Part shown: positions 1-8,089 of the stretch, one piece after another
How the letters are laid out: each line of letters begins with the position of its first letter
Position numbering within the stretch: position 1 is the first letter of the stretch
DNA from: Kiloniellales bacterium
GTDB lineage: Bacteria; Pseudomonadota; Alphaproteobacteria; Kiloniellales; JAKSDN01
Length of the DNA: 64,000 nt
Reading direction: 5' to 3'
Assembly: GCA_028280455.1 (NCBI GenBank)
Contig: JANQLT010000163.1
Coordinates: 32,143 to 96,142, forward strand
Position numbers and translations under genes: made by a program
Notes under the pieces: generated by a model
What the model was told of the DNA's origin: nothing
The model's input: the letters and a program-made list of their open reading frames with translations, nothing else
The model's database searches: none

Positions 1-669
1 AGGGTGCTTTGGACGCCGCCGACGCAGCCGACGGTCGAGGAGCTGTCGTGGTTCCGCTTCACGATCGGGCGCATCGGCGGCGCGAACGGGATAAGCGTGG
101 TTGTCTCGCGCACGGGCTACACCGGCGAGCTGGGCTTCGAGGTCTGGTGCCATCCGGACCAGGCTCCCGCCGTGTGGGATGCGCTCTGGCAGGCCGGCCA
201 GCCGGACGGTCTCTCGCCTCTCGGCCTGGAGGCGCTGGACATGCTGCGCATCGAGGCGGGCCTGGTCTTCGCCGGCATCGACTTCGACGACCAGACGACG
301 CCCTTCGAATCGGCGATCGGCTTCACCGTCCCGGCGAGCAAGACCGAGGACTACGTCGGCAGGGCCAGTCTCGAAGCCCAACGGGCGCGCCCGCCGCGGC
401 GCCTGGTGGGCCTGCAGGTGCTGGGCAGCGAAAGCGCGACCGCAGGAGACTGCGTGCATGTCGGACGCGAGCAGGTGGGCCAGGTGACCAGCGCCGCGCG
501 CTCACCGCTCTTGAAGACGAGCATCGCCCTTGGCCGCCTGAAGGCCGGCTTCGCCGAGGCCGGCACCGAGGTTCAGATCGGCAAGCTGGACGGCCACCGC
601 AAGCAGCTTCCGGCGCGCGTCGTGGCACTGCCTTTCTACGACCCGGAGAAAGTGCGGGTTCGTTCCTAG
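1..669 (+). CDS. GcvT-family aminomethyltransferase-like protein, 3' part
   Basis: The frame is open from base 1, so the gene starts outside the window; 222 codons and a TAG stop are visible. The protein carries the GcvT signature SRTGYTGELGFEV near visible residue 37 and the LGLEALDMLRIEAGL block, followed by the C-terminal barrel domain (RRLVGLQVLG, then SPLLKTSIALG). GcvT relatives transfer one-carbon units to tetrahydrofolate; the family also contains glycine cleavage T-protein, dimethylglycine/sarcosine enzymes and DMSP demethylase. A glycine-betaine-type transporter gene follows downstream, so a role in methylated-amine or betaine breakdown is an inference. The N-terminal folate-binding part is missing, so the exact subfamily cannot be set. 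Confidence 0.85.
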   Translation, partial: RVLWTPPTQPTVEELSWFRFTIGRIGGANGISVVVSRTGYTGELGFEVWCHPDQAPAVWDALWQAGQPDGLSPLGLEALDMLRIEAGLVFAGIDFDDQTTPFESAIGFTVPASKTEDYVGRASLEAQRARPPRRLVGLQVLGSESATAGDCVHVGREQVGQVTSAARSPLLKTSIALGRLKAGFAEAGTEVQIGKLDGHRKQLPARVVALPFYDPEKVRVRS

Positions 670-1063
670 AGCGGAGCCACGCGATTGGGCGCAAGCCCTT
701 CGCGATTCCGCCTGACCTCGCGAATCCGTTCCAACGGTCGAATAGCCCGGCTGCGCGTAACGACCTTTGCCGGTGCTGCGGCGCCCTCGGGCGGGGTGGT
801 GCTCAAATGCGGCTTTCCGCCGGATCGGAGATGCCGAAGATGTGGTCTTGCGTGATTTTAGTTGGAGTTTCTGTGTATTTATGATACAAAAATGTGGCAA
901 TTGTTGGCGGTTGGTGAGGGGCGCGCTCATGTTAGCGGGGCGGAGCCTCACGCCGGCCCGGCAACAAGGTCGAGCGGCTCCACAGGGAGCGAACCGCAGA
1001 AAAAGACCGGGGATCCCTCGGCCCGCGACCTGCGCGAGGGACGCCAGTCTCAGGAGGCTGACA
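670..1063 (+). promoter_or_regulatory. Gene-free leader with candidate promoter
   Basis: About 394 bases without a convincing gene separate the GcvT-like gene from the binding-protein gene. The stretch becomes AT-rich around 850-900 and contains TATGAT at 880-885, a possible -10 box for the binding-protein gene. No good -35 was found at the right spacing, so the promoter call is weak. A long leader follows to the start at 1064. Confidence 0.25.
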
Positions 1064-2068
1064 ATGAAAGAGCGTTCCACGACAGAGTCTTCCAAGAGGA
1101 TCGGCAAGCTTGGCTCGGCGGCGCTGGCCGGCCTGTTCAGTGCTGCCGTCATGACCGCCGGGGTCGCCAACGGCGCCGCGCCGGAGTCGAGCGACCCGAT
1201 CAAGATCGTGCTCAACAACTGGACCAGCCAGGTCGTGCTGGCCAACGTCACCGCCGAGCTCTTCAAGAAGCTCGGCTACAACGTCGAGCTGGTGCCGTCG
1301 GACAACCAGCTACAGTTCGCCGGCATGGCGAACGGCGATCTCCACGTCCAGGTGGAGGTTTGGGAAGGCACGCACAAGACGAACTTCGAGAAGTTCGTCG
1401 GCACCGGCAATCTCCTGGATGTGGGCAAGCACGATGCCATCACCCGCGAGGAGTGGTGGTACCCGACCTACATGGAAGAGCGTTGCCCCGGCCTGCCCGA
1501 TTGGGAAGCGCTGAACAAATGCGCCGAGGCTTTCGCGACCGCGGAGACCAAGCCCAAGGGGCGCTACCTGGGCGGCCCGATCGACTGGGGCAAGCACCAC
1601 AACGAGCGGGTGCAAGCGCTGGGCATGGACTTCGTCGTCGTCAACGCCGGCCAGGCTTCGACCTTGTGGGCCGAGCTGGACGCCGCCTATCGGAACGACG
1701 AGCCGATCGTGCTGTTCAACTGGACACCGAACTGGGTCGAGGCCCGCTACAAGGGGCGCTTCGTCGATTTCCCGGACTACGATCCGAAATGTCTCAGCGA
1801 TCCGAGCTGGGGCATGAACGCGGACCTGGCCTACGACTGCGGCGCTCCCAAGAAGGGCTGGCTGAAGAAGGCCGCCTGGGCGGGCATGGAGGAGAAGTAC
1901 CCGGTGGCCCTCGGTCTGCTCCAGCGCATCAGCTTCACCAACGCGCAGATCGCCGATGCGGCCGCGCTGGTCGACGTCGACAATCTCAGCCCGGAGGACG
2001 CGGCGGCGAAGTGGCTCGAGACCAATCGAAGCGTTTGGGAAGCCTGGATCTCAGGCGCGACGGACTGA
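1064..2068 (+). CDS. Glycine betaine/proline-type ABC substrate-binding protein
   Basis: A 334-residue periplasmic binding protein of the OpuAC/ProX fold. The start ATG follows a good ribosome site (CAGGAGG, 8 bases upstream); an in-frame longer reading exists but lacks one. Residues 1-38 form a basic start and hydrophobic signal peptide ending near GVANGAAP. The mature part opens with KIVLNNWTSQ and contains LHVQVEVWEGT and the WTPNWVEARY block typical of quaternary-amine binders. It ends in a strong terminator. The likely partner permease lies convergently at 4039-6021; no ATPase of the set is in the window. The substrate is inferred only at the level of betaine-like compounds. Confidence 0.88.
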   Translation: MKERSTTESSKRIGKLGSAALAGLFSAAVMTAGVANGAAPESSDPIKIVLNNWTSQVVLANVTAELFKKLGYNVELVPSDNQLQFAGMANGDLHVQVEVWEGTHKTNFEKFVGTGNLLDVGKHDAITREEWWYPTYMEERCPGLPDWEALNKCAEAFATAETKPKGRYLGGPIDWGKHHNERVQALGMDFVVVNAGQASTLWAELDAAYRNDEPIVLFNWTPNWVEARYKGRFVDFPDYDPKCLSDPSWGMNADLAYDCGAPKKGWLKKAAWAGMEEKYPVALGLLQRISFTNAQIADAAALVDVDNLSPEDAAAKWLETNRSVWEAWISGATD

Positions 2069-2144
2069 TACCGAGCCCGCGATGGGCGCAACTCATCGCG
2101 GCTTGGCACAACAAGCGCTCCTCCCGATCTCATCTCCCTGCCTC

Positions 2145-2176
2145 GGGCGCCCGGTTCTCCGGGCGCCCTTTCTCTT
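2145..2176 (+). terminator. Rho-independent terminator, group IIC intron target
   Basis: A perfect 10-bp stem (2145-2154 with 2159-2168, loop TTCT) is followed by TTTCTCTT. It ends the binding-protein transcript. The group II intron begins at the very next base, and insertion directly after a terminator hairpin is the known target preference of class C introns. Confidence 0.9.
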
Positions 2177-2560
2177 GTGCGCCCAGCATGGGCGCACTTC
2201 CGTGGGTGCAAGTCCCACCACGAGCTGGTCACGGCGAGTGAAGTGAAGCGCAACTGCATGAGGGCGACCGAGTGTGGGGAGGAAGCGTGGAGCGAAACTG
2301 CGCGCCGATGGACAAGAACCGGATAGGAGGCGCGGCGGACCAGGGCGAGCGGGCAAGAAACCGCGAAGCTCTCGTGGCCAAGTGGAAGTGGCGTAAATCC
2401 GGCGGCGGTGCAGTGAAGGAGTGCGTTCTTACCTGGGGAGATCTCGCCTTGTGCCTGAAAGGGCGACGGTGTCGAGCCGGAGCGAGAAGTCAGCAGAGGC
2501 CATAGTAGCCGGCGAGGGTCTTGCGGGCGAAGGGCCGACCGAGGAGAAGTGTTCGCCGTC

Positions 2561-3928
2561 ATGACGATACGATCGGCACCGCGTCAGATGCCCGCGCCAG
2601 CGGGGCGGTCCGGGGTTGGAGGCGGTGAAGCCGGCTCTGAACCGGACAGCGACGAAGCCGACCGTCCGCGCCACGAGCCGACGGACACAGGGCCAGGGTT
2701 GCTTCACGCGGCCCTGGCGCGAGAGAACCTGCAACGGGCCTGGAAACGGGTGCGGTCCAACAAGGGTGCTGCCGGGATCGACGGTCTGGACATCGACCAG
2801 ACCGCCACCTGGCTGCGCACGGCGTGGCCCGGCATCCGGGATCAACTGGTTGCAGGGACGTACCGGCCGCAGCCGGTGCGACGGGTGACGATCCCGAAGC
2901 CTGACGGTGGCGAGCGTGCGCTCGGCATCCCGACGGTGACGGATCGTCTGATCCAGCAGGCACTGCTGCAAGTGCTGCAACCGATCCTTGATCCGACCTT
3001 CAGCGACCACAGCTACGGCTTCCGGCCGGGCCGGTGCGCGCATGATGCGGTCCTTGCGGCTCAGTCTTACGTGCAAGCGGGCCGCCGGACCGTGGTGGAT
3101 GTGGATCTGGAGGCATTCTTCGACCGGGTGAACCACGACATCCTGATCGACCGCCTCGGGAAACGGATCGGAGATGCCGGCATGCTCCGGCTGATCCGGG
3201 CCTACCTGACCAGCGGGATCATGGACCATGGCGTGGTCCGGGAGCGATACCAGGGGACGCCGCAAGGCGGGCCGCTGTCGCCGCTCCTGGCGAATGTCCT
3301 GCTCGACGAGGTGGACAAGGAGCTGGAACGCCGGGGCCATCGCTTCGTGCGCTACGCTGACGATGCGAACGTCTATGTCCGCAGCCGGAAGGCGGGCGAC
3401 CGGGTGATGGCGCTGCTTCGGCGGCTCTACGGCAAGCTGCGCTTGACGGTCAACGAGACCAAGAGCGCGGTGGCCAGTGTGTTCGGCCGCAAGTTCCTGG
3501 GCTTCACCTTCTGGGTGGCGCCGGGAGGCCTGGTCAAACGCAAGGTCGCGGCCAAGCCGTTGCAGACGTTCAAGCAGCAAATCCGGCGTCTGACCCGCCG
3601 GTCGGGCGGTCGCAGCCTGCAGCAGGTCGTCGAGCGCTTGCGCGCTTACGTTCTGGGCTGGAAAGCCTACTTCCGGCTGGCGCAGACACCGGGGGTCTTC
3701 AAAGACCTGGAGCAGTGGATGCGCCACCGCTTGCGGGCCATCCAGCTCAAGCAGTGGAAGCGCGGCAAGACCATCTACAGGCAACTCATGGCGCTGGGGG
3801 CGAACCCCGACGTAGCGCGACGGGTGGCGGCGAACAGCCGCCGCTGGTGGTGCAACAGCGGCAAGCTTCTCAACGCCGTGCTGACCCTGGACTGGTCCGA
3901 CAAGCTGGGACTACCCCGTCTCGCCTGA
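2561..3928 (+). CDS. ltrA: Group II intron reverse transcriptase/maturase
   Basis: About 455 residues. RT blocks appear in order: the KGAAGIDG start block near residue 75, RALGIPTVTDRLIQQAL, the SYGFRPGR block, VDVDLEAFFDRVNHD, GTPQGGPLSPLLANVLL and the catalytic RYADDANVYV. The C-terminal maturase X region holds the conserved arginine/tryptophan-rich segments (VLGWKAYFRLA and NSRRWWCNSGKLLN). No HNH endonuclease follows, as in class C intron proteins. Two starts are possible: GTG at 2549, very close to a GAGGAG motif, or ATG at 2561, chosen here. The reading frame is intact, so the intron could still be active. Confidence 0.92.
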   Translation: MTIRSAPRQMPAPAGRSGVGGGEAGSEPDSDEADRPRHEPTDTGPGLLHAALARENLQRAWKRVRSNKGAAGIDGLDIDQTATWLRTAWPGIRDQLVAGTYRPQPVRRVTIPKPDGGERALGIPTVTDRLIQQALLQVLQPILDPTFSDHSYGFRPGRCAHDAVLAAQSYVQAGRRTVVDVDLEAFFDRVNHDILIDRLGKRIGDAGMLRLIRAYLTSGIMDHGVVRERYQGTPQGGPLSPLLANVLLDEVDKELERRGHRFVRYADDANVYVRSRKAGDRVMALLRRLYGKLRLTVNETKSAVASVFGRKFLGFTFWVAPGGLVKRKVAAKPLQTFKQQIRRLTRRSGGRSLQQVVERLRAYVLGWKAYFRLAQTPGVFKDLEQWMRHRLRAIQLKQWKRGKTIYRQLMALGANPDVARRVAANSRRWWCNSGKLLNAVLTLDWSDKLGLPRLA

Positions 3929-3940
3929 CCTCAACTCCTC

Positions 3941-4010
3941 GAACCGCCCGGTGCGGACCCGCATGCCGGGTGGTGTGGCAGGGGAGCGATCCATCAGGAT
4001 CGCCCCCTAT
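3941..4010 (+). ncRNA. Group II intron domains V and VI
   Basis: The segment after the maturase stop folds as a roughly 34-base hairpin with paired CCCGG/CCGGG arms (domain V, the catalytic core). A second stem pairs GCGATCC with GGATCGC and continues as GGGG/CCCC, with one unpaired A on the 5' side (domain VI). The intron ends in CTAT. Assignment is by pattern and position; no covariance search was possible. Confidence 0.7.
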
Positions 4011-4038
4011 GCCGATTGGGCCGAAACCGGCAAGGCGA

Positions 4039-6021
4039 TTAGGCGAGGCCGAGGGCTTGCTTGCGCTGCTCGCTCCAGCGGCCGATCAGCCGGTCGGAGA
4101 TGATGCCGATGAAGGCGATGCAGAGCCCGGCCATCACGCCGCCGCCGATGTCGCTGTAGGAAAGCGCCAGGAGTATGTCGCGGCCGAGGTCCTGGGTGCC
4201 GATCAGCGCGGCGATGATCACCATGAAGAGGGCGAACATGATGGTCTGGTTCAGGCCCAGCAGGATCTCCGGCAGGGCGACCGGTAGCTGCACCCGCCAG
4301 AGCATCTGCCGGCGCGTACAGCCGACCGACACGGCGGCTTCGATCAGCGCCTCCGGGACGTTCCTCAGGCCCAGGTTCGTGTAGCGGATGATCGGGATGA
4401 CGGCCCAGATCACCACCGCCATGACCGCGGCGATGTCGCCGACCTTGAAGAGCATGACCACGGGGATGAGGTAGACGAATGACGGGAAGGTCTGGAAGGT
4501 GTCGCACCAGATCGTGATCGCCGTGTTGGCGCGGGGGTTGCTGGCCGCCAGGATGCCGATGGGCACGCCGATGATCACGCAGAGCAAGACCGATATGGTG
4601 ACCAGGTAGGCGGTCAGCACCGTCGCCGGCCAATAGCCGGCGGTCACGATGACCAGCAGCAGCCCGGCGACCAGGCTCGCCAGGCGCCAGCCGCCGAGCC
4701 GATAGCCGAGCATCGCGAAGAAGAGCACGACGACCGGCCAAGGCAGCCACTGGTAGGTCTTCTTGACCGGCAGGAAGACGTAGATGACCAGGAAGTCCCG
4801 CACCACCTTGATCGTGTCGTGAAGGCCGTCGGTCACGCTACGGATCAAGCCGTCCCAGAAGGCCGCCGTCGAGAGAGTCCAGCTTTCCGGAAAGCTCTGC
4901 AGGGCGGCCAGCTTCGGCGAGAGCGCGAAGCTCAGCAGCAGGGCGCCGGCGGCGAGCAGCAGATGGAGGTTGCGGGCCGCCCAATGGGCATCCTTGTGCC
5001 GCAGCCAGGGCGCCTCCGTGGCATAGGCCTGGCTCAGGCGATCCAGCACGATGGCGATCACGACGATCGCGAGCCCTTGCTCCAGGGCCTGGCCCAGCTT
5101 CAGGTTCTGCAACGAGAAGAGCAGCTCGTAGCCGAGGCCCTTGACGCCGATCAGCGAGGCGATGACCACCATGCTGAGGGTCTGCATGATCACCTGGTTG
5201 AGCCCGACCATGAGGGTCGGGCGCGCATAGGGCAGCTCGACCTTCAGGAGCTGCTGCCGGGGCGTGGTGCCGGCCATGATGCCGGCTTCCAGGACCTCGT
5301 TCGGCACGCGCTTCAGGCCGAGGATCGTGCAGCGGACCATGGGCGGTATCGCGAAGATGATGGTCGCGATGACGCCTGCCGCCGTGCCGATGCCGAAGAA
5401 GAAGACCACCGGCACGAAGTAGGCGTAGTGCGGGATGCTCTGCATCAGGTCCATGACGGTGGCGATGATGGCTTCGAGCCAGGCGCGCCGTGTCGCCAGG
5501 ATGCCGAGCAGCAACCCGGTGACCGCGGCCAGGGGGACGCAGACCAGGACGACGGAGAGCGTCCACATCGCGCCCTCCCACTGGCCGAAGACCGCCAGAT
5601 AGAGAACCCCGCCCGCTGCCAGCGCGGCCAGGCGCCAGCCCTTGATGTAGTGGCCGGCGAGCGCGGCCAGGATGGCCAGCGCGAGCCAGGACACGCGCAG
5701 GCTGTCTTCCGGCCCGAAGCCGGAGACCAGCGCCGCCTCCATCCAGCCGAGCGGCCAGTCCATCAGCCAGGCGATGCCGCGGGTCAGCTCCTTGAAGGTG
5801 AAGAGACCCAGGTCGAAGGAGAAGATCATCCAGTTCGCCGCCTGGTCGAGCCAGCGGGCGAGGGGCAGGGTCCAGGCCTTGGGGTAGTCCGTGGCCCAGG
5901 GCAGCGCCTCGCGCGCCAGCAGGATCAGCAGGATGGCGCCGGCCGTCGCCCAGGTCGCGACCCGCGCGGCGTCCAGACGGAGGGCTGGGCGAACGTCGAT
6001 TTCCCGGACAGCCAAAAGCAA
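4039..6021 (-). CDS. Glycine betaine/proline-type ABC permease, two fused domains
   Basis: A 660-residue membrane protein, about twice the length of a single ProW/OpuAB permease. It contains two copies of the binding-protein-dependent permease domain. The first has its coupling segment around EAGIMAGTTPRQQLLKVELP and the second around EAAVSVGCTRRQMLWRVQLP, so each half carries the EAA-type loop that docks the ATPase. The start is uncertain: the frame opens at TTG 6021 with no clear ribosome site and no better ATG nearby. It converges on the binding-protein gene at 1064-2068 with the intron between. No ATPase gene is adjacent, so the complete transporter must use one encoded elsewhere. Confidence 0.85.
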   Translation of the reverse strand: MLLAVREIDVRPALRLDAARVATWATAGAILLILLAREALPWATDYPKAWTLPLARWLDQAANWMIFSFDLGLFTFKELTRGIAWLMDWPLGWMEAALVSGFGPEDSLRVSWLALAILAALAGHYIKGWRLAALAAGGVLYLAVFGQWEGAMWTLSVVLVCVPLAAVTGLLLGILATRRAWLEAIIATVMDLMQSIPHYAYFVPVVFFFGIGTAAGVIATIIFAIPPMVRCTILGLKRVPNEVLEAGIMAGTTPRQQLLKVELPYARPTLMVGLNQVIMQTLSMVVIASLIGVKGLGYELLFSLQNLKLGQALEQGLAIVVIAIVLDRLSQAYATEAPWLRHKDAHWAARNLHLLLAAGALLLSFALSPKLAALQSFPESWTLSTAAFWDGLIRSVTDGLHDTIKVVRDFLVIYVFLPVKKTYQWLPWPVVVLFFAMLGYRLGGWRLASLVAGLLLVIVTAGYWPATVLTAYLVTISVLLCVIIGVPIGILAASNPRANTAITIWCDTFQTFPSFVYLIPVVMLFKVGDIAAVMAVVIWAVIPIIRYTNLGLRNVPEALIEAAVSVGCTRRQMLWRVQLPVALPEILLGLNQTIMFALFMVIIAALIGTQDLGRDILLALSYSDIGGGVMAGLCIAFIGIISDRLIGRWSEQRKQALGLA

Positions 6022-6075
6022 GTCGCCTGCGCTGGAGGTGGACCTCGAGTCAGTTTGTGGAGGTTAGCGGGCAGA

Positions 6076-6090
6076 TTGCATATGTTGCAA
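6076..6090. promoter_or_regulatory. Candidate operator upstream of the fused permease
   Basis: TTGCA and TGCAA form a perfect inverted repeat separated by five bases, inside an AT-richer stretch (6040-6120) of the 245-base gap between the TRAP operon end and the permease start. The position fits a regulator site for the permease gene. No regulator can be named. Confidence 0.35.
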
Positions 6091-6266
6091 CAGAAAACCA
6101 CATATTCAGTCAAAAACACCACGCATCGATCCGGCCGACCGGCAGCCGGGTCCCGTTTCGGCTTGTCTCGGGGGAGGCGCGCTCGAGCGCGCAGCGGTGC
6201 CGTCCGCGGCTGCTATCGGGCGAGCGGTGGTCCGGGGCGGCGAGACAGTCCCGCGGCGCGGCTCCG

Positions 6267-7532
6267 TCAGAGCAGCGCCAGCGAGAACCAGGGCACGTAG
6301 CTGACCAGCAGGGTCACGGCGATGGCGACGAAATAGAAGGGCGGCAGCTCGGCGATGGTGTTGCCGAGGCGGTTGCCGGCGATCGACGTGGAGATGAAGA
6401 GGGTGGTGCCGACCGGCGGCGTGTAGAGGCCGATCGAGAGGTTGAGCACCATCATGACGCCGAGCTGCACCGGGCTCAGGCCGATGACGCCGGCGATCTC
6501 GCCGAAGATCGGCGTCAGCAGCAGGATCGCGGCCGGCAGGTCGAGGAAGGTGCCGATCAGCAGCATCAGGACGTTCATGGCCAGGACGATGGCCCAGGGC
6601 TCCTTGAGCGTCGCCAGCACCCACTCGGCCAGCTCGATGGGGATGCGCTCCAGGGTCAGGATCCACTGGATCAGGCTCGAGGCCATGATGATCAGCATGA
6701 CCGCGCCGGTCACCACGCCGGCGTCGATGATGGCGCGGTAGATGCTCTTGAGGCTGAGGTCGCGGTAGACGACGTGGCCGACGACCAGGGCGTAGGCGAC
6801 GGCCATGACCGAGACCTCGGTCGGCGTGGCGATGCCGAAGCGCAGGGTGGCGATGACGAAGACCGGCATCAGCACGGCCGGCAGGGACTTGGCCAGGGTC
6901 GCCAGGAAGCGGCGTCCGGCGCCGGCCTCGAGGGCCAGCGGAATGCCGCGCAGGCTGGCGAGCAGCCAGCAGAGCAGCAGCATGCTGAAGACCAGCATCA
7001 CGGCCGGCACGATGCCGGCGATGAAGAGGTCGAGGATCGAGGTCTCCGAGACCAGGCCGTAGATGATCAGCGGGATCGAGGGCGGGATCAGCACGGATAT
7101 GGTCGAGGAGGAGGCGTTGACCGCGGCGGCGAAGCCGGCCGGATAGCCCTCGCGCTTCTGCACGGGGATCAGCGCGTTGCCGAGGGCCGTCGCGTCGGCC
7201 ACGGCCGAGCCGGAGACGCCGCCGAAGATCATCGAGCCGAGCACGCTGACCTGGGCCAGGCCGCCGCGTAGCCGGCCGACGCAGGCCTTGGCGAAGTCGA
7301 TCAGGCTGCGCCCGAAGCTGCCCGACATCATCAGGTTGCCGGCCAGGATGAAGAAGGGGATCGCCAACATCGGGAAGTCCTGGGTCGGCGAATAGAGCCG
7401 CTGGGCGGTGATCAGGATCGGCACCCGCCCCTCGATCATCACGGCGCCGCCGGCGGCGATCAGCAGCGCGTGCGCCACCGGCACCGCCAGCAGCAGCAGC
7501 ACCGGGAAGATCACCGCGAGCAGCAGGCTCAT
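6267..7532 (-). CDS. TRAP transporter large permease (DctM type)
   Basis: A 421-residue, highly hydrophobic protein with the DctM layout of about 11-12 membrane segments. Typical motifs are PFFILAGNLMMSG near residue 60, the MIFGGVSGSAVADATALG block near 100, and PPSIPLIIYG. The family carries substrate through the inner membrane using a cation gradient, with DctP as periplasmic capture protein and DctQ as small subunit. It is the last gene of a six-gene minus-strand operon; its ATG overlaps the DctQ stop in an ATGA, implying translational coupling. Confidence 0.95.
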   Translation of the reverse strand: MSLLLAVIFPVLLLLAVPVAHALLIAAGGAVMIEGRVPILITAQRLYSPTQDFPMLAIPFFILAGNLMMSGSFGRSLIDFAKACVGRLRGGLAQVSVLGSMIFGGVSGSAVADATALGNALIPVQKREGYPAGFAAAVNASSSTISVLIPPSIPLIIYGLVSETSILDLFIAGIVPAVMLVFSMLLLCWLLASLRGIPLALEAGAGRRFLATLAKSLPAVLMPVFVIATLRFGIATPTEVSVMAVAYALVVGHVVYRDLSLKSIYRAIIDAGVVTGAVMLIIMASSLIQWILTLERIPIELAEWVLATLKEPWAIVLAMNVLMLLIGTFLDLPAAILLLTPIFGEIAGVIGLSPVQLGVMMVLNLSIGLYTPPVGTTLFISTSIAGNRLGNTIAELPPFYFVAIAVTLLVSYVPWFSLALL

Positions 7533-8089
7533 GGCGCGGCGCCCGCCGGCGGCTGCGCCGCCGCTTCCGGCGCCAGCAGGGTGCGGCAGAGGCCGATCAG
7601 CGCGGTCAGGCCGATCGCGGCGTAGCCGTAGAGCAGGGCCATGTAGCCCCAGCCTTCACTGATCCCGGTCTCGGCCAGATGGCTGTCCCAGGAGCTGACC
7701 ATCATGACCCAGCCGGCCTGGACCACGACCAGCGACATGGCGGCGATCAGCAGGTCGATGAGCGCGCGGATGGCGCGCCGCAGCCCGGGGCCGGCGATCC
7801 TCAGGATCAGGTCGACGGCGATGTGCTGGCCGCGCTGGGCGGCGAGCACCGCGCCGCAGATCACCAGCCAGGGAAAGAGGATCGCCGGCAGCTCGTAGGC
7901 GCCGGCCACGCCGCTGGAGAAGGCGTAGCGCAGCACGACGTTCATGAAGATCGCGCCGAACAGCACGACCGTGATGACCACCAGAATGCCCTTGGAAACC
8001 AGGGCGATGGCCGCTTCCAGTCTGTCGATAAGGCGAAGCGCGGGGCCGCCGGGCCCCGCGCTTTCCGCTTCAGGCTGCGTTTGCGTCAC
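7529..8089 (-). CDS. TRAP transporter small permease (DctQ type)
   Basis: A 186-residue protein with four hydrophobic segments, the usual size and shape of DctQ. The start is a GTG overlapping the DctP stop (GTGA at 8086-8089); reading further upstream would run through the DctP gene. The motif FMNVVLRYAF is typical of the family. Just after the start the coding strand contains a very stable hairpin (8036-8063), described separately. Confidence 0.92.
   Translation of the reverse strand: MTQTQPEAESAGPGGPALRLIDRLEAAIALVSKGILVVITVVLFGAIFMNVVLRYAFSSGVAGAYELPAILFPWLVICGAVLAAQRGQHIAVDLILRIAGPGLRRAIRALIDLLIAAMSLVVVQAGWVMMVSSWDSHLAETGISEGWGYMALLYGYAAIGLTALIGLCRTLLAPEAAAQPPAGAAP
8036..8063 (-). promoter_or_regulatory. 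Strong hairpin at the start of dctQ
   Basis: A perfect 12-bp GC-rich stem (8036-8047 with 8052-8063) with a four-base loop lies in the transcript 23 bases after the DctP stop and inside the first codons of dctQ. No T-tract follows, so it is not a classical terminator. It may slow decay or ribosome entry and so set binding protein above membrane subunits; that role is inferred. Confidence 0.5.

Larger units (their letters stand above)
2177..4010 (+). mobile_element. Group IIC intron, apparently full length
   Basis: The element opens with GTGCGCCC at 2177, matching the GUGYG 5' consensus, and this pairs with GGGCGCAC a few bases later as a domain I stem. About 380 bases of structured RNA precede the reverse transcriptase. 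After its stop lie a domain V-like hairpin (about 3941-3977) and a domain VI-like hairpin (about 3981-4010) ending in CTAT. The size (about 1.83 kb), the lack of an endonuclease domain in its protein and the position right behind a terminator all fit class C. The 3' boundary is estimated from the fold and the AY ending and could be off by a few bases. The intron lies between two convergent genes and disrupts neither. Confidence 0.85.

Noticed and set aside
4819..7271. Long plus-strand open frames opposite the permease and TRAP genes
   Set aside because: Shadow frames of membrane-protein genes, with repetitive Asp/Gly/Arg/His composition and no motif.
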